NCBI RefSeq assembly: GCF_023062595.1
Contig: NZ_JALLAN010000001.1
Span: forward strand, 62,001-126,000
Direction: 5' to 3'
Origin: Arthrobacter rhizosphaerae
GTDB taxonomy: Bacteria > Actinomycetota > Actinomycetes > Actinomycetales > Micrococcaceae
DNA length: 64,000 nt
The position numbers were made by a program, and so were the translations under genes. The notes under the pieces are model-generated. The model saw only the letters and a list, made by a program, of their open reading frames with translations, did no database searches and was not told the origin of the DNA. The first letter of the stretch is position 1. Every line of letters starts with the position of its first letter. Below, in pieces: positions 49,991 to 60,996 of this stretch.

Positions 49991-50985
49991 GGCATCTCCT
50001 GTCCACTGAGGATCTCAGCCTGCATAACGCAAAACGCATTCTGGACACTGCCGAAGAGATGGCCGCCGTAGGAGAGCGGGAAGTAAAAAAGCTCCCGGCG
50101 CTCCGTGGCCGCACCGTGGTGAATCTGTTCTTCGAAGACTCCACACGTACCCGGATTTCCTTTGAGGCCGCAGCCAAGAGGCTCTCCGCGGACGTCATCA
50201 ACTTCGCAGCCAAGGGATCATCGGTGTCCAAGGGCGAGTCACTGAAGGACACGGCGCAGACCCTGGCTGCAATGGGGGCCGACGCCGTCGTCATCCGTCA
50301 CTGGGCCTCCGGCGCACCGCACCGCCTGGCCGCGACGGACTGGATTGACGCCGCGGTGATCAACGCGGGCGACGGTACCCACGAGCACCCCACCCAAGCA
50401 CTCCTGGACGCGTTCACCATGCGCCGGCACTGGGCCAAACTCGGCGGACTCCCTTCAACGGGGGCTGACCTGAAGGGCATGCGCGTCGCCATTGCCGGCG
50501 ATGTCCTGCACTCCAGAGTCGCGCGGTCGAATGTATGGCTCCTCCGCACGCTGGGAGCGCAGGTCACCCTCGTGGCGCCCCCCACCCTGCTGCCCATCGG
50601 CGTCGAGCAATGGCCCTGCAGCGTGAGCTATGACCTCGATGAGACCCTTGAGAAAGGCGTCGACGCGGTCATGATGCTGCGTGTCCAGGGCGAGCGGATG
50701 AATGCCTCATTCTTCCCTTCAACCCGGGAATACTCCCGCCGGTGGGGATTCGACGACAACAGGCTCCGTACGCTTGACCGTATAGGGCTCAAGGACACCA
50801 TCATCATGCACCCGGGTCCCATGAACCGGGGACTCGAAATTTCCGCAGCCGCTGCCGATTCGCACCGTTCCACCGTACTTTCACAGGTGCGCAACGGTGT
50901 GTCCGTCCGGATGGCTGCCCTGTACTTGCTGCTCTCCGGGGAAACCCGCGAACCAGCCGCCAATTTGAGCAAGGAGAGCAACTGA
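49987..50985 (+). CDS. pyrB: Aspartate carbamoyltransferase, catalytic chain
   Basis: Joins carbamoyl phosphate and aspartate. [21 protein letters not shown] is the carbamoyl-phosphate site, [17 protein letters not shown] and [17 protein letters not shown] follow, and [12 protein letters not shown] is in the aspartate domain. It has 332 residues. ATG 49987 overlaps pyrR; the stop overlaps pyrC (TGATG). No pyrI is present. Confidence 0.97.
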   Translation: MRHLLSTEDLSLHNAKRILDTAEEMAAVGEREVKKLPALRGRTVVNLFFEDSTRTRISFEAAAKRLSADVINFAAKGSSVSKGESLKDTAQTLAAMGADAVVIRHWASGAPHRLAATDWIDAAVINAGDGTHEHPTQALLDAFTMRRHWAKLGGLPSTGADLKGMRVAIAGDVLHSRVARSNVWLLRTLGAQVTLVAPPTLLPIGVEQWPCSVSYDLDETLEKGVDAVMMLRVQGERMNASFFPSTREYSRRWGFDDNRLRTLDRIGLKDTIIMHPGPMNRGLEISAAAADSHRSTVLSQVRNGVSVRMAALYLLLSGETREPAANLSKESN

Positions 50986-52346
50986 TGGTCAGCAACAACG
51001 GCGCATATCTCATCCGGGGTGCCGCAATTCTCGATGGTGCCAAGGAAGACCTCCTCATCCGGGACGGCTTCATCGTGGACCGGGGTGTCAACATCAACGC
51101 AGATGGCGCCACTGTCATTGAGGGCGATGGCCTGGTGGCACTGCCGGGCATGGTGGATGTTCACACGCACCTGCGGGAACCGGGCCGCGAGGATGCTGAA
51201 ACGGTGGAAACAGGAACCCGGGCTGCGGCTTTGGGCGGCTTCACCGCTGTGCATGCCATGGCCAACAGCACGCCCGTGGCAGACACGGCCGGAGTGGTAG
51301 AGCAGGTGCATAGCCTTGGCCAGACAGCGGGCTGGGTGGACGTTCGTCCCGTAGGGGCCGTTACCGTCGGACTCGCCGGCGAGCAGCTCGCCGAGCTGGG
51401 CGCCATGGCTGATTCCCGTGCGCAGGTGCGGATGTTCTCCGACGACGGCCTTTGCGTCCATGATCCAGTGCTGATGCGCCGGGCCCTGGAATACGTCAAA
51501 GCATTCGACGGCGTCGTTGCCCAGCACGCGCAGGAACCCCGGCTTACCGAGGGCGCCCAGATGAATGAAGGCGACGTCTCCGCAGTCCTCGGACTGGCAG
51601 GCTGGCCGGCCGTTGCCGAGGAGAGCATTATTGCCCGCGATGTGCTGCTGACCCAGCACGTCGGATCCCGGCTCCACGTCTGTCACGTTTCAACGGCAGG
51701 GTCTGTTGAGATCATCCGCTGGGCGAAGGCCCGCGGGATCAACGTCACGGCTGAAGTCACCCCGCACCACCTGTTGCTGACGGACGAGCTGGTCCGTAGC
51801 TATGATCCGGTGTACAAGGTGAACCCGCCGCTGCGCACCGACGCGGACGTCCAGGCCTTGCGCGCGGCACTTGCCGACGGCACCATCGACGTCGTGGGTA
51901 CAGACCACGCTCCGCACCCCAGCGAACACAAAGAATGTGAATGGGCGCAGGCTGCCATGGGCATGACCGGCCTGGAAACTGCCCTCTCCGTGGTGCAACA
52001 GACCATGATCGAGACGGGGCTGATGTCGTGGTCCGATTTCGCCAGGGTCACCTCCACGGCTCCGGCGGTCATCGGACGGCTGGCAGATCAGGGCCGCCCG
52101 CTCGAAACAGGCGAACCAGCGAACATCATTCTGGTGGACCCCGCAGCGCGGTGGACGGTTGACCCCTCCGCTATGGCCACTATGGGACGCAATTCGCCTT
52201 TTGCCGGCAGGGAACTGCCGGGCAAAGTGGTGGCAACGTTCTTCAAGGGCCACCCCACTGTTCTCGACGGCAAGCTGAACACCCCGTACCGCGCTGCCGC
52301 TGTGCAGCACCCGGTTCAGGCCGCTGGTCCAGTGAGCGGCCTCTGA
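50985..52346 (+). CDS. pyrC: Dihydroorotase
   Basis: Zinc hydrolase closing carbamoyl aspartate to dihydroorotate; type I, long form. DVHTHLREPGREDAETVETG holds the first metal His residues, HVCHVSTAGSVEII another, and VVGTDHAPHP the catalytic Asp. It has 453 residues. It is coupled by overlap to pyrB before it and to the membrane protein gene after it. Confidence 0.96.
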   Translation: MVSNNGAYLIRGAAILDGAKEDLLIRDGFIVDRGVNINADGATVIEGDGLVALPGMVDVHTHLREPGREDAETVETGTRAAALGGFTAVHAMANSTPVADTAGVVEQVHSLGQTAGWVDVRPVGAVTVGLAGEQLAELGAMADSRAQVRMFSDDGLCVHDPVLMRRALEYVKAFDGVVAQHAQEPRLTEGAQMNEGDVSAVLGLAGWPAVAEESIIARDVLLTQHVGSRLHVCHVSTAGSVEIIRWAKARGINVTAEVTPHHLLLTDELVRSYDPVYKVNPPLRTDADVQALRAALADGTIDVVGTDHAPHPSEHKECEWAQAAMGMTGLETALSVVQQTMIETGLMSWSDFARVTSTAPAVIGRLADQGRPLETGEPANIILVDPAARWTVDPSAMATMGRNSPFAGRELPGKVVATFFKGHPTVLDGKLNTPYRAAAVQHPVQAAGPVSGL

Positions 52347-52864
52347 TGGACAAAATACTGCCCGGAATCGGGATGCTCGCCGTGGCGGCCGTCATCTTCG
52401 TGATGATCGGGATCGGCTGGCGGAACCGCCGTCGCCGCCAGGCCGACGTCGAACCTTTGCCTGCCGTCCCTGCCCGGCTGGACGCCGCAATCACCAAAGC
52501 CGAGGGTCAGTACGTAACCACCACAACGGCCGGCGACTGGCTGGACCGTATCGCGGTTCACGGGCTGGGAATCCGAACCAACGCGGTCCTGCAGGCGCAC
52601 CCTGAGGGCGCGCTCTTCGAGCGGGCCGGGGCAGGCCCGCTGTTTATCCCCGCCGCCAAGCTCACGGGTATCCGGCTCGACAACGGGATGGCAGGCAAAT
52701 TCGTTGAAAAGGACGGGTTGCTCGTCATCAGCTGGATGTTGGGCGACCACGAACTGGACACCGGGTTCCGAACCCGGCGCGCTGAAGATAAGACAGCGCT
52801 TCTCAAGGCATTTCAAGAATTAATCCCGGCAGGCCCCCAGGCAGATGCCGATAGTGGAAAGTAA
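52346..52864 (+). CDS. Conserved membrane protein with PH-like domain, pyr operon
   Basis: A 172-residue protein with an N-terminal membrane helix ([20 protein letters not shown]), a basic stop-transfer (RNRRRRQ) and a soluble domain ([30 protein letters not shown]) of PH-like type. The same kind of gene lies between pyrC and carA in mycobacteria, so the link with the operon is old, but no role is known. ATG 52346 overlaps the pyrC stop codon. Confidence 0.85.
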   Translation: MDKILPGIGMLAVAAVIFVMIGIGWRNRRRRQADVEPLPAVPARLDAAITKAEGQYVTTTTAGDWLDRIAVHGLGIRTNAVLQAHPEGALFERAGAGPLFIPAAKLTGIRLDNGMAGKFVEKDGLLVISWMLGDHELDTGFRTRRAEDKTALLKAFQELIPAGPQADADSGK

Positions 52865-52868
52865 AGAC

Positions 52869-54158
52869 GTGACGGCAACAGAAGTGACAGAAACAGAAGC
52901 GATTTCGAAAGCCACCGGTGCCGCCCTGGTACTGGAGGACGGACGGATTTTCCGCGGCAGCAGTTATGGCGCCCAGGGTACCGCGCTCGGCGAGGCGGTC
53001 TTTGCCACGGGCATGACGGGCTACCAGGAGACAATCACGGATCCGTCGTACGCTCGCCAGCTGGTGGTGCAGACCGCGCCGCACATCGGCAACACGGGTG
53101 TGAACAGCGACGACGCCGAGTCCCGCCGGATCTGGGTGGCTGGCTATATTGTGCGCGACGCCGCCCGCCGTCCCTCGAACTGGCGCTCTGAGCGGAGCCT
53201 TGACGAGGAACTGATCGAGCAGGGCATCGTCGGCATCCAGGGCGTGGACACCCGCGCCATCACGCGCCACCTGCGCGAACACAAGACCATGCGCGCCGGC
53301 ATCTTCTCCGGCGACGCCGCCACCGCCACGGACAAGGAGCTCCTGGACCAGGTGCTGGCAAGTGCTCCCATGGAGGGAGCACGGCTGGCTGAAGAAGTCA
53401 GCGTGGAGGAAGCCTACGTCGTGGAGCCCAAGGACCACGGGTGGGAAGGCGACGTGCTCTTCAGCATTGCCGCCATCGACCTTGGCATCAAGGCCATGAC
53501 TCCCAAGCGGTTCGCGGAACGCGGCGTACGCGTCCATGTTTTGCCTGCCACGGCCACGATCGAGGAAGTCAACGCTGTCAGCCCGGACGGATTCTTTATG
53601 TCTAACGGCCCCGGCGACCCCGCGACAGCCGACAACCAGGTCAAACTGCTGCGTTCGGTCCTGGACGAAAAGCTTCCCTACTTCGGCATCTGCTTCGGCA
53701 ACCAGATCCTGGGCCGGGCCCTGGGCTTTGGCACCTACAAGCTCCGGTACGGCCACCGCGGCATCAACCAGCCGGTGATGGACCGCCGCACCGGCAAGGT
53801 CGAGATCACGTCGCAGAACCACGGCTTCGCCGTCGACGCACCGCTGGACGGAGCCACCATGGCTCCCGAGGAGCGTTACGGGCGTGTTGAGGTCAGCCAC
53901 GTCAGCCTCAATGACGACGTCGTCGAGGGCCTTGCGTGCCTGGACATTCCGGCGTTTTCGGTTCAGTACCACCCCGAGGCTGCCGCCGGTCCGCACGATG
54001 CCGCGTACCTGTTCGACCGTTTCATTGAACTGATGGCCGGCCAGCGGGACGGCCAAACGGCCAATCTCTCTGAAGGTTCGGAGGCAGCGGGATCCGAAGA
54101 CGCCGCTGCTGCCAACGCCCAGAACGTTAACGAAAACAAGACTGAGGACAACAAGTAA
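52869..54158 (+). CDS. carA: Carbamoyl phosphate synthase small (glutaminase) subunit
   Basis: Hydrolyses glutamine to feed ammonia to CarB. The N-terminal domain ([33 protein letters not shown]) is followed by the amidotransferase: [16 protein letters not shown] with the nucleophile Cys, and [14 protein letters not shown] with the His. It has 429 residues from GTG 52869, after GGAAAG; ATG 52845, overlapping the previous gene, is an alternative. A 35-residue C-terminal extension is unconserved. Its stop overlaps carB. Confidence 0.95.
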   Translation: MTATEVTETEAISKATGAALVLEDGRIFRGSSYGAQGTALGEAVFATGMTGYQETITDPSYARQLVVQTAPHIGNTGVNSDDAESRRIWVAGYIVRDAARRPSNWRSERSLDEELIEQGIVGIQGVDTRAITRHLREHKTMRAGIFSGDAATATDKELLDQVLASAPMEGARLAEEVSVEEAYVVEPKDHGWEGDVLFSIAAIDLGIKAMTPKRFAERGVRVHVLPATATIEEVNAVSPDGFFMSNGPGDPATADNQVKLLRSVLDEKLPYFGICFGNQILGRALGFGTYKLRYGHRGINQPVMDRRTGKVEITSQNHGFAVDAPLDGATMAPEERYGRVEVSHVSLNDDVVEGLACLDIPAFSVQYHPEAAAGPHDAAYLFDRFIELMAGQRDGQTANLSEGSEAAGSEDAAAANAQNVNENKTEDNK

Positions 54159-57100
54159 TGCCCAAGAGAACTGACCTAAAGAGCGTCCTGGTCATCGGTT
54201 CCGGCCCGATCGTCATCGGCCAGGCCGCTGAATTCGACTACTCCGGCACCCAGGCACTGCGTGTCCTCAAGGAGGAGGGCCTGCGCGTTATCCTGGTCAA
54301 CTCCAACCCCGCCACCATCATGACGGATCCCGAGTTCGCCGACGCCACGTATATCGAGCCCATCACCCCCGAGGTGGTGGAGAAGATCATCGCGAAGGAA
54401 CGCCCTGACGCGGTCCTGCCAACCCTTGGCGGCCAGACGGCGTTGAATACCGCCATCGCCCTGGACAAAAACGGTGTACTGGAGAAGTACAACGTCGAAC
54501 TCATTGGTGCGAACATCGCTGCCATCGAACTCGGCGAAGACCGCGAAAAATTCAAGGGCGTTGTGGAGCGCTGCGGTGCCGAATCAGCACGCAGCCACAT
54601 TATCCACACCATCGACGAAGCACTCAAGGCCGCGGAAGACCTTGGCTACCCGATGGTGGTCCGCCCCTCCTTCACTATGGGAGGCCTCGGTTCCGGGCTC
54701 GCCTACAACGAGGGCGACCTGCTGCGGATCGTCGGCCAGGGCCTGCAGTACAGCCCCACCAGTGAGGTGCTGCTCGAAGAGAGCATCCTCGGGTGGAAAG
54801 AATACGAACTCGAAATGATGCGGGACAAGAACGACAACGTCGTTGTTGTTTGTTCCATCGAGAACTTCGATCCGGTCGGCGTCCACACGGGTGATTCCAT
54901 CACCGTTGCCCCGGCGCTGACCCTCACCGACCGTGAATACCAGCGGCTGCGCGACATCTCCATCGCTGTCATCCGGGAAGTAGGCGTGGACACCGGTGGC
55001 TGCAACATCCAGTTCGCCATCGAGCCGGACACCGGCCGGGTGGTGGTCATCGAAATGAACCCCCGCGTCTCCCGTTCCTCCGCCCTGGCTTCCAAGGCGA
55101 CGGGTTTCGCGATCGCAAAGATCGCCACCAAGCTGTCGCTCGGTTACACCCTGGACGAGATCCCCAACGACATCACACAGAAGACTCCGGCTTCCTTCGA
55201 GCCGACGTTGGACTACGTTGTGGTGAAGGTCCCGCGGTTCGCCTTCGAGAAGTTCCCGGCCGCTGACCCCACGCTGACCACCACCATGAAATCGGTGGGC
55301 GAGGCCATGGCCATGGGCCGCAACTTCACTGAAGCGCTGCAGAAGGCCCTGAGGTCCCTGGAGCAGAAGGGCTCGCAGCTGGACTTCAGCTCGGTCCCTG
55401 AATGGGAAGTTCCGGAACTCATCGAAAAGGCCAAGCGGCCCACCACGGAGCGCCTCCACCAGGTCCAGCGCGCCATGCTGGGCGGCGCGAGTGTCGAGGA
55501 ACTCTTCGAGGCCACCAAGATCGACCCCTGGTTCCTGGACCAGCTGCAATTGCTCAACGAAATCTCCCGCGAGATCCGCACTTCCACCGCGCTGACGCAG
55601 GAGATGCTCCAGCGGGCCAAGCGCCACGGTTTCTCCGATGAGCAGATCGGCAGCCTGACCCACAATTCAGAGGCCGTAGTCAGGGGCGTCCGGCAGGCGC
55701 TCGGGATCCGCCCGGTCTACAAGACCGTGGACACCTGTGCCGCTGAATTCGCCGCCTACACCCCGTACCACTACTCCTCCTACGACGAAGAGGACGAGGT
55801 GGCGCTGCACTCCAAGCCGTCCATCCTCATCCTCGGGTCCGGCCCCAACCGCATCGGCCAGGGAATCGAATTCGATTACTCCTGCGTCCACGCCTCCATG
55901 GCATTGCGCAAGGCCGGCTACGAGACCGTCATGGTCAACTGCAACCCCGAGACTGTTTCCACTGACTACGACGTCTCCACACGGCTGTACTTCGAGCCGC
56001 TGACCCTCGAGGACGTCCTCGAAGTCATCGCTGCAGAAGAACGCACTGGCGGAGTCATGGGCGTCTTCGTCCAGCTCGGTGGCCAGACGCCGCTGAAACT
56101 GGCGCAGCAGCTTGCCGACGCCGGTGTCCCCATCCTCGGCACGTCTCCGGAAGCGATCGACCTCGCCGAGCACCGTGGTGCCTTCAGCCGGGTGCTGGAC
56201 GAAGCGGGCCTGATCTCGCCGAAGAACGGCACCGCCGTCTCCTTCGAAGACGCCAAAAAGATCGCCGACGAAATCGGCTACCCGGTGCTGGTGCGTCCGT
56301 CCTACGTCCTGGGCGGCCGCGGGATGGAAATCGTCTATGACGAACCCAACCTCTCCCGCTACATTGCGAACGCCACGGAAATCACCCCCGATCATCCGGT
56401 GCTGATTGACCGCTTCCTCGAGGACGCCGTCGAGATCGACGTCGATGCCCTCTATGACGGCAAGGACATGTATCTCGGCGGCATAATGGAGCACATCGAA
56501 GAAGCCGGCATTCACTCCGGCGACTCTGCCTGCGTGCTGCCTCCCATCACCTTGGGCAACAACGTGATCGAGCGGGTCCGGGTCGCCACCCGTGCCATCG
56601 CCGAGGGCGTGGGTGTCCGCGGCCTCATCAACATCCAGTTCGCGCTGGCCTCTGACGTCCTGTACGTGCTCGAAGCCAACCCGCGCGCTTCCCGCACCGT
56701 GCCGTTCGTGTCCAAGGCAACCGGAGTGCAGATGGCGAAGGCTGCCGCACTGATCGGTACCGGCGTCACCATCAACCAACTGCGCAGCGCCTACAAAATG
56801 CTGCCGGAAAGCGGTGACGGCTCCACGCTGCCACTGGACGCTCCCGTCTCCGTCAAGGAAGCAGTCCTGCCGTTCAGCCGCTTCCGGACGCCGGAGGGCA
56901 CGGTTGTGGATTCGCTGCTCGGCCCGGAAATGCGCTCCACGGGTGAAGTCATGGGCATCGACAAGCACTTTGACACTGCCTTCGCCAAGAGCCAGGCAGC
57001 CGCCAACAACGCCCTGCCCACCGAAGGCAAGATCTTTGTCTCCGTGGCCAACCGGGACAAGCGCTCGGTGATCATGGGCGTCAAGCGACTGTCCGACCTC

Positions 57101-57487
57101 GGCTTCGAGATTGTGTCCACGGGTGGTACCGCCGATGTCCTGCGCCGCAACGGAATCCAGGCAACACCTGTGCGCAAGGTGGCTGAAGGCAGCAGCGCCG
57201 AGGGCGAAGGCACCATCGCCGATCTCATCATTGCCGGCCAGATCGACATGGTCTTCAACACGCCTTCCGGCGGCGAAGCCCGCAGCGACGGCTACGAACT
57301 GCGCGCCGCGGCAACGTCCATCGGCATCCCCTGCATCACCACCGTCGCCGAGTTCAATGCAGCAGTCCAGGCCATCGAGGCGTTGCGGACATATGAGTGG
57401 TCGGTGACCAGCCTGCAGGAGCATGCAGCCGCACTGTTTGCGTCGCAAACCAGAGATTCCGAGGAAGCAGCAGCGAAGAATGCCTGA
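54158..57487 (+). CDS. carB: Carbamoyl phosphate synthase large subunit
   Basis: Makes carbamoyl phosphate for pyrimidines and arginine. Two homologous ATP-grasp halves are seen, each opening with a similar block ([18 protein letters not shown] and [18 protein letters not shown]). The C-terminal MGS-like domain ([32 protein letters not shown]) binds allosteric effectors. It has 1109 residues, the normal length. ATG 54158 overlaps the carA stop; its own end overlaps pyrF by 8 bases. Confidence 0.98.
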   Translation: MPKRTDLKSVLVIGSGPIVIGQAAEFDYSGTQALRVLKEEGLRVILVNSNPATIMTDPEFADATYIEPITPEVVEKIIAKERPDAVLPTLGGQTALNTAIALDKNGVLEKYNVELIGANIAAIELGEDREKFKGVVERCGAESARSHIIHTIDEALKAAEDLGYPMVVRPSFTMGGLGSGLAYNEGDLLRIVGQGLQYSPTSEVLLEESILGWKEYELEMMRDKNDNVVVVCSIENFDPVGVHTGDSITVAPALTLTDREYQRLRDISIAVIREVGVDTGGCNIQFAIEPDTGRVVVIEMNPRVSRSSALASKATGFAIAKIATKLSLGYTLDEIPNDITQKTPASFEPTLDYVVVKVPRFAFEKFPAADPTLTTTMKSVGEAMAMGRNFTEALQKALRSLEQKGSQLDFSSVPEWEVPELIEKAKRPTTERLHQVQRAMLGGASVEELFEATKIDPWFLDQLQLLNEISREIRTSTALTQEMLQRAKRHGFSDEQIGSLTHNSEAVVRGVRQALGIRPVYKTVDTCAAEFAAYTPYHYSSYDEEDEVALHSKPSILILGSGPNRIGQGIEFDYSCVHASMALRKAGYETVMVNCNPETVSTDYDVSTRLYFEPLTLEDVLEVIAAEERTGGVMGVFVQLGGQTPLKLAQQLADAGVPILGTSPEAIDLAEHRGAFSRVLDEAGLISPKNGTAVSFEDAKKIADEIGYPVLVRPSYVLGGRGMEIVYDEPNLSRYIANATEITPDHPVLIDRFLEDAVEIDVDALYDGKDMYLGGIMEHIEEAGIHSGDSACVLPPITLGNNVIERVRVATRAIAEGVGVRGLINIQFALASDVLYVLEANPRASRTVPFVSKATGVQMAKAAALIGTGVTINQLRSAYKMLPESGDGSTLPLDAPVSVKEAVLPFSRFRTPEGTVVDSLLGPEMRSTGEVMGIDKHFDTAFAKSQAAANNALPTEGKIFVSVANRDKRSVIMGVKRLSDLGFEIVSTGGTADVLRRNGIQATPVRKVAEGSSAEGEGTIADLIIAGQIDMVFNTPSGGEARSDGYELRAAATSIGIPCITTVAEFNAAVQAIEALRTYEWSVTSLQEHAAALFASQTRDSEEAAAKNA

Positions 57488-58346
57488 GGCAGAGGCAGCA
57501 ACCACGGCCAGCCGGGAGTCTTTTGGCTCCCGGCTGGGCCAGGCCATGGCCCAGCGCGGCCCGCTCTGCGTCGGTATTGATCCGCACCCCGCCCTCCTGA
57601 AGAGCTGGGGATTGGACGACGACGCCGCCGGCCTGCGGCGGTTTTCGCTGACGGTTTTGGAGGCGGTCGGTTCGCTCGCTGCCGCGGTCAAGCCTCAGGT
57701 GGCACTCTACGAGCGCCACGGTTCGGCAGGCATTGCTGTGCTTGAGGAAGTTCTTGCCGTGGCGCGGGACGAGGGAGTGCTTACCATCGCCGACGCCAAG
57801 CGCGGTGACATCGGATCCACCATGGCCGCATATGCCGATGCCTGGTTGCGGGACGGCTCGTCGCTTGCGGCCGACTCGGTGACCCTGAGCCCCTACCTTG
57901 GCTTCGAGTCCCTGCGGCCAGCCCTGGATCTTGCGGCCGAACACGGGCGCGGCGTCTTTGTCCTGGCGCTGACCTCCAATCCTGAAGGTGCCTCGGTCCA
58001 GCACGTGGGTGGTGGCGATTCAGTCGCCCGCCGCATCGTCGAAGCGGCGGCAGAGGAGAACAATCGTTACGGCGGGGCACTGGGCTCTGTTGGCCTGGTT
58101 GTTGGCGCAACAGTGGGCAACGCCCTGTCCAGCCTCAACCTGGACCTCGCCTCGGTCCGGGGTCCCATTCTGGCTCCCGGCCTCGGTGCCCAGGGTGCCA
58201 CAGCAGCGGACCTTCGCCGAACGTTCGGAACGGCGTACGCGCAAGTCCTGGGGACATCCAGCCGGGACATCCTCAAAGCGGGCCCGGGGCTCACGTCCCT
58301 GCGCGACGCTGCGCTTGCCACCCTTGAAGGCCTCCGGGCCGCCTGA
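57480..58346 (+). CDS. pyrF: Orotidine 5'-phosphate decarboxylase, type 2
   Basis: Last step to [23 protein letters not shown] carries the catalytic Lys/Asp set; [14 protein letters not shown] and [11 protein letters not shown] are typical of the longer actinobacterial type. It has 288 residues from ATG 57480. It overlaps carB by 8 bases, and its stop overlaps the fused mIHF-gmk gene (TGATG), so that gene is expressed with the pyr operon. Confidence 0.95.
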   Translation: MPEAEAATTASRESFGSRLGQAMAQRGPLCVGIDPHPALLKSWGLDDDAAGLRRFSLTVLEAVGSLAAAVKPQVALYERHGSAGIAVLEEVLAVARDEGVLTIADAKRGDIGSTMAAYADAWLRDGSSLAADSVTLSPYLGFESLRPALDLAAEHGRGVFVLALTSNPEGASVQHVGGGDSVARRIVEAAAEENNRYGGALGSVGLVVGATVGNALSSLNLDLASVRGPILAPGLGAQGATAADLRRTFGTAYAQVLGTSSRDILKAGPGLTSLRDAALATLEGLRAA

Positions 58347-59266
58347 TGGGCCTCCCGGCACTGACGCAACAGGAACGGGTGGCGGCCCTGAACAAGGCCG
58401 CCGCCGCCCGGGCCGCACGCGCCGCCGCCAAGGAGCAGCTGAAGGCCGGCACTCTTTCCGTCAATGAGCTCCTCACCGCAGCAACCCAGGACGACGCGAT
58501 CGCAAGGCTGAGGGTCACCGAACTCCTTGAATCACTGCCTGGCGTTGGCGCAGTGACGGCCCGCAACCTTCTGCAGCAATTGGGGATTGCCGCCTCGAGA
58601 AGGGTGAAGGGCCTGGGAACCCGCCAGCGCGAGGCGCTGGTAGATTTTATGAACGAGAAACAGATCCATCCGCATACCGCCTCAAAGGAATACGTGAGCA
58701 AGAATCCCGGACTGACAGTCCTCGCAGGCCCCACAGCTGTTGGCAAAGGCACCGTGTCCACCTACATCCGGGACAACTACCCCAACGTGTGGCTGTCAGT
58801 CTCGGCAACCACCCGCCCGCCCCGGCCGGGAGAGCAGGACGGTGTTCACTACTTCTTCAAGTCCCCGGAAGAGTTTGACGCCCTGATCGAGGCCGGGGAA
58901 CTGCTGGAGTGGGCAGTGGTGCACGGACAGAACCGCTATGGGACTCTGCGCAGCACCGTGGAAGCGGCCATTGCCGACGGGCGCTCAGTTCTCCTTGAGA
59001 TCGATCTGCAGGGAGCCCGGCAGGTAAAGCAGGCCGTGCCCGACGCCAAATTTGTCTTCCTTGCTCCTCCCAGCTGGGAGGAAATGGTACGCAGACTTGT
59101 GGGACGCGGCACCGAAACAGCGGACGAACAGCAGCAAAGGCTGGAAACCGCTAAACTAGAACTTGCCGCTGAACCGGAGTTCGACCACACCGTCATCAAT
59201 GATGACGTTCGACGGGCAGCGGACGAGCTTGTTTCACTCATGGGGCTGATCCCGAACCCGCGTTAG
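58346..59266 (+). CDS. gmk: In-frame fusion of actinobacterial integration host factor (mIHF) and guanylate kinase
   Basis: One 306-residue frame. Residues 1-104 match a complete mIHF/sIHF nucleoid protein: a helical N-terminus (LTQQERVAALNKAAAARAA), the H2TH-type LLESLPGVGAVTARNLLQQL and SRRVKGLGTRQREALV. A 12-residue linker (QIHPHTASKEY) follows. Residues 117-306 are a complete guanylate kinase: P-loop GPTAVGKGT, SATTRPPRPGEQDGVHYFF, EWAVVHGQNRYGT, EIDLQGARQV and the lid RLVGRGTETADE. In mycobacteria these are two adjacent genes. An internal GTG at 58694, after AAGGA four bases upstream, could also give free Gmk. Gmk converts GMP to GDP; mIHF binds and bends DNA. Confidence 0.92.
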   Translation: MGLPALTQQERVAALNKAAAARAARAAAKEQLKAGTLSVNELLTAATQDDAIARLRVTELLESLPGVGAVTARNLLQQLGIAASRRVKGLGTRQREALVDFMNEKQIHPHTASKEYVSKNPGLTVLAGPTAVGKGTVSTYIRDNYPNVWLSVSATTRPPRPGEQDGVHYFFKSPEEFDALIEAGELLEWAVVHGQNRYGTLRSTVEAAIADGRSVLLEIDLQGARQVKQAVPDAKFVFLAPPSWEEMVRRLVGRGTETADEQQQRLETAKLELAAEPEFDHTVINDDVRRAADELVSLMGLIPNPR

Positions 59267-59305
59267 GCGCCGGGAAAAGTCAGCCCGTTAGAATTTGGAG
59301 AATTC

Positions 59306-59566
59306 GTGTCCACGAACCTTGAAGGCATCATCAACCCGCCGATCGATTCGCTGCTGGAGGCTGCTGATTCCAAGTACGGCCTGGTGATCTTCGGTGCCAA
59401 GCGTGCACGTCAGATCAACGCTTACTACGCCCAGCTGCACGAGGGCCTGTTCGAGTACGTCGGCCCGCTGGTCGACACCAAGCTGAACGAGAAGTCACTC
59501 TCAATCGCCCTGCGTGAAATCAACGAAGGCAAACTGGTTTCCTCGCCGATCGTACCTGCAGAGTAG
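59306..59566 (+). CDS. rpoZ: RNA polymerase omega subunit
   Basis: Small RNA polymerase assembly subunit. [34 protein letters not shown] and [15 protein letters not shown] are the actinobacterial omega pattern. It has 86 residues. GTG 59306 follows TTGGAG at 59295-59300. It lies 39 bases after the mIHF-gmk gene, the usual order. Confidence 0.96.
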   Translation: MSTNLEGIINPPIDSLLEAADSKYGLVIFGAKRARQINAYYAQLHEGLFEYVGPLVDTKLNEKSLSIALREINEGKLVSSPIVPAE

Positions 59567-59597
59567 AACCTAAAGACTGCCTGTTGACGGAGGTCAC

Positions 59598-60875
59598 GTG
59601 CGCATAGTCCTCGGAGTCGGGGGAGGGATTGCCGCCTACAAGGTGGCATCGCTCCTCCGGCTTTTTACTGAAGCCGGGCACAATGTCACGGTTATCCCCA
59701 CCGAAGCCGCCAGCCGGTTCGTCGGCGTTGCAACGTGGGAAGCGCTCTCGGGGAACCCTGTCAGCAACAGCGTCTTCGACGACGTTCCCAGCGTCAACCA
59801 CGTTCGTCTGGGACACGAGGCTGATCTGATTGTGGTCGCGCCGGCCACCGCAGACCTCCTCGCGCGGGCCGCCCATGGCATTGCCAACGATCTGCTCACC
59901 AACACCCTGCTGATGGCAAGCGGACCCGTCCTGATGGCTCCGGCCATGCATACGGAGATGTGGCAGCATGCGGCCACGCAGGCAAATGTTGAAACTCTGC
60001 GTTCCCGTGGAGTTACCGTGCTGGAACCGGCAAGCGGAAGGCTGACAGGGAGCGATTCAGGGCCCGGCCGTCTGCCTGAGCCGGAGGCGATCTTCAACGC
60101 AGCCATGGCCCTCACCCAGTCATTGGCCGAGGCGTCGGAGGGTCAGCCGGAATCCTTGGCTGGCCTTTCAACAACCGAGGTGTTGCCCTTAGCCGGGCGG
60201 ATTGTGACCATCAGCGCAGGGGGCACCCGGGAACCGCTGGACCCCGTCCGCTTCCTCGGCAACCGCTCCTCGGGAAAGCAGGGAGTGGCACTTGCAGTTG
60301 CAGCGCTCAACGCCGGCGCCACCGTCCGGCTGATCGCCGCGCACATGGATGTTCCGGCGCCTCCCGGCGTTGAGCTGGTAGAGGTGGAGACGGCACTGCA
60401 GCTAGGCGAAGCTGTCCTGCGGGCAGCGGCGGGTTCCGACGTCGTCATCATGTCAGCGGCAGTGGCGGACTTCCGCCCTTCCGCCGTCTCCGAGACCAAA
60501 ATCAAAAAGCGGGACGACACCGATGACCCAGTGATCACCCTGGTGCGGAACCCGGACATCCTGAAAGAGGTGGTCGAGTTCAGGAACACCTCTTCCCGGA
60601 GCCAGCTCATCGTGGGGTTTGCCGCGGAAACCGGTGACGCCGACGGCGATGTCCTGGACTATGCCACCGCCAAGCTTCAACGCAAGGGATGTGACCTGCT
60701 GGTGGTCAATCACGTGGGAGAGGGCAAGGTCTTCGGCCGCGAGCACAATTCAGTGGTCATCCTCTCCCGTGCCGGCTCGGAGCCGCAATCGGCGTCCGGT
60801 TCGAAGGCAGACGTCGCTTCCGCCGTGATTGACCGGATCAGTACCGAGCTGAGCCGGGTTTATCCGCGGGCCTAG
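59598..60875 (+). CDS. coaBC: Bifunctional phosphopantothenoylcysteine decarboxylase/phosphopantothenate-cysteine ligase
   Basis: Two coenzyme A steps in one protein. The N-terminal flavin domain CoaC has VLGVGGGIAAYKVASLLR, VAPATADLLARAAHG and PAMHTEMW. The C-terminal CoaB ligase has TISAGGTREPLDPVRFLGNR, MSAAVADFRP, and KKRDD, with the CTP-binding Lys region. It has 425 residues. GTG 59598 lies 31 bases after rpoZ. Confidence 0.95.
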   Translation: MRIVLGVGGGIAAYKVASLLRLFTEAGHNVTVIPTEAASRFVGVATWEALSGNPVSNSVFDDVPSVNHVRLGHEADLIVVAPATADLLARAAHGIANDLLTNTLLMASGPVLMAPAMHTEMWQHAATQANVETLRSRGVTVLEPASGRLTGSDSGPGRLPEPEAIFNAAMALTQSLAEASEGQPESLAGLSTTEVLPLAGRIVTISAGGTREPLDPVRFLGNRSSGKQGVALAVAALNAGATVRLIAAHMDVPAPPGVELVEVETALQLGEAVLRAAAGSDVVIMSAAVADFRPSAVSETKIKKRDDTDDPVITLVRNPDILKEVVEFRNTSSRSQLIVGFAAETGDADGDVLDYATAKLQRKGCDLLVVNHVGEGKVFGREHNSVVILSRAGSEPQSASGSKADVASAVIDRISTELSRVYPRA

Positions 60876-60930
60876 GCTCGCCCGTGTCCGGCCAGGCGAT
60901 GTTCTCAAAGTCCCTTGGTCGCTTTAGCCC

Positions 60931-60958
60931 CATGTTCTCCTTAGTCTGGGGAAACATG
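60931..60958 (+). other. Hairpin in the metK leader
   Basis: CATGTTCTCC (60931-60940) can pair with GGGGAAACATG (60948-60958) with one bulged A and a seven-base loop, ending 38 bases before the metK start. There is no T-run. It does not match a SAM riboswitch that I know. Confidence 0.4.
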
Positions 60959-60996
60959 TCACCAGCCATCCGCATCCCAACAAGTAAGGTAGTTGA

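Noticed and set aside
55667..57691. A 674-codon open frame on the minus strand opposite carB.
   Set aside because: Same effect; low-complexity composition and no domain, with carB fully conserved on the other strand.
60876..60996. A SAM riboswitch before metK.
   Set aside because: None of the conserved SAM-I or SAM-II core elements is recognisable; only one hairpin is seen.
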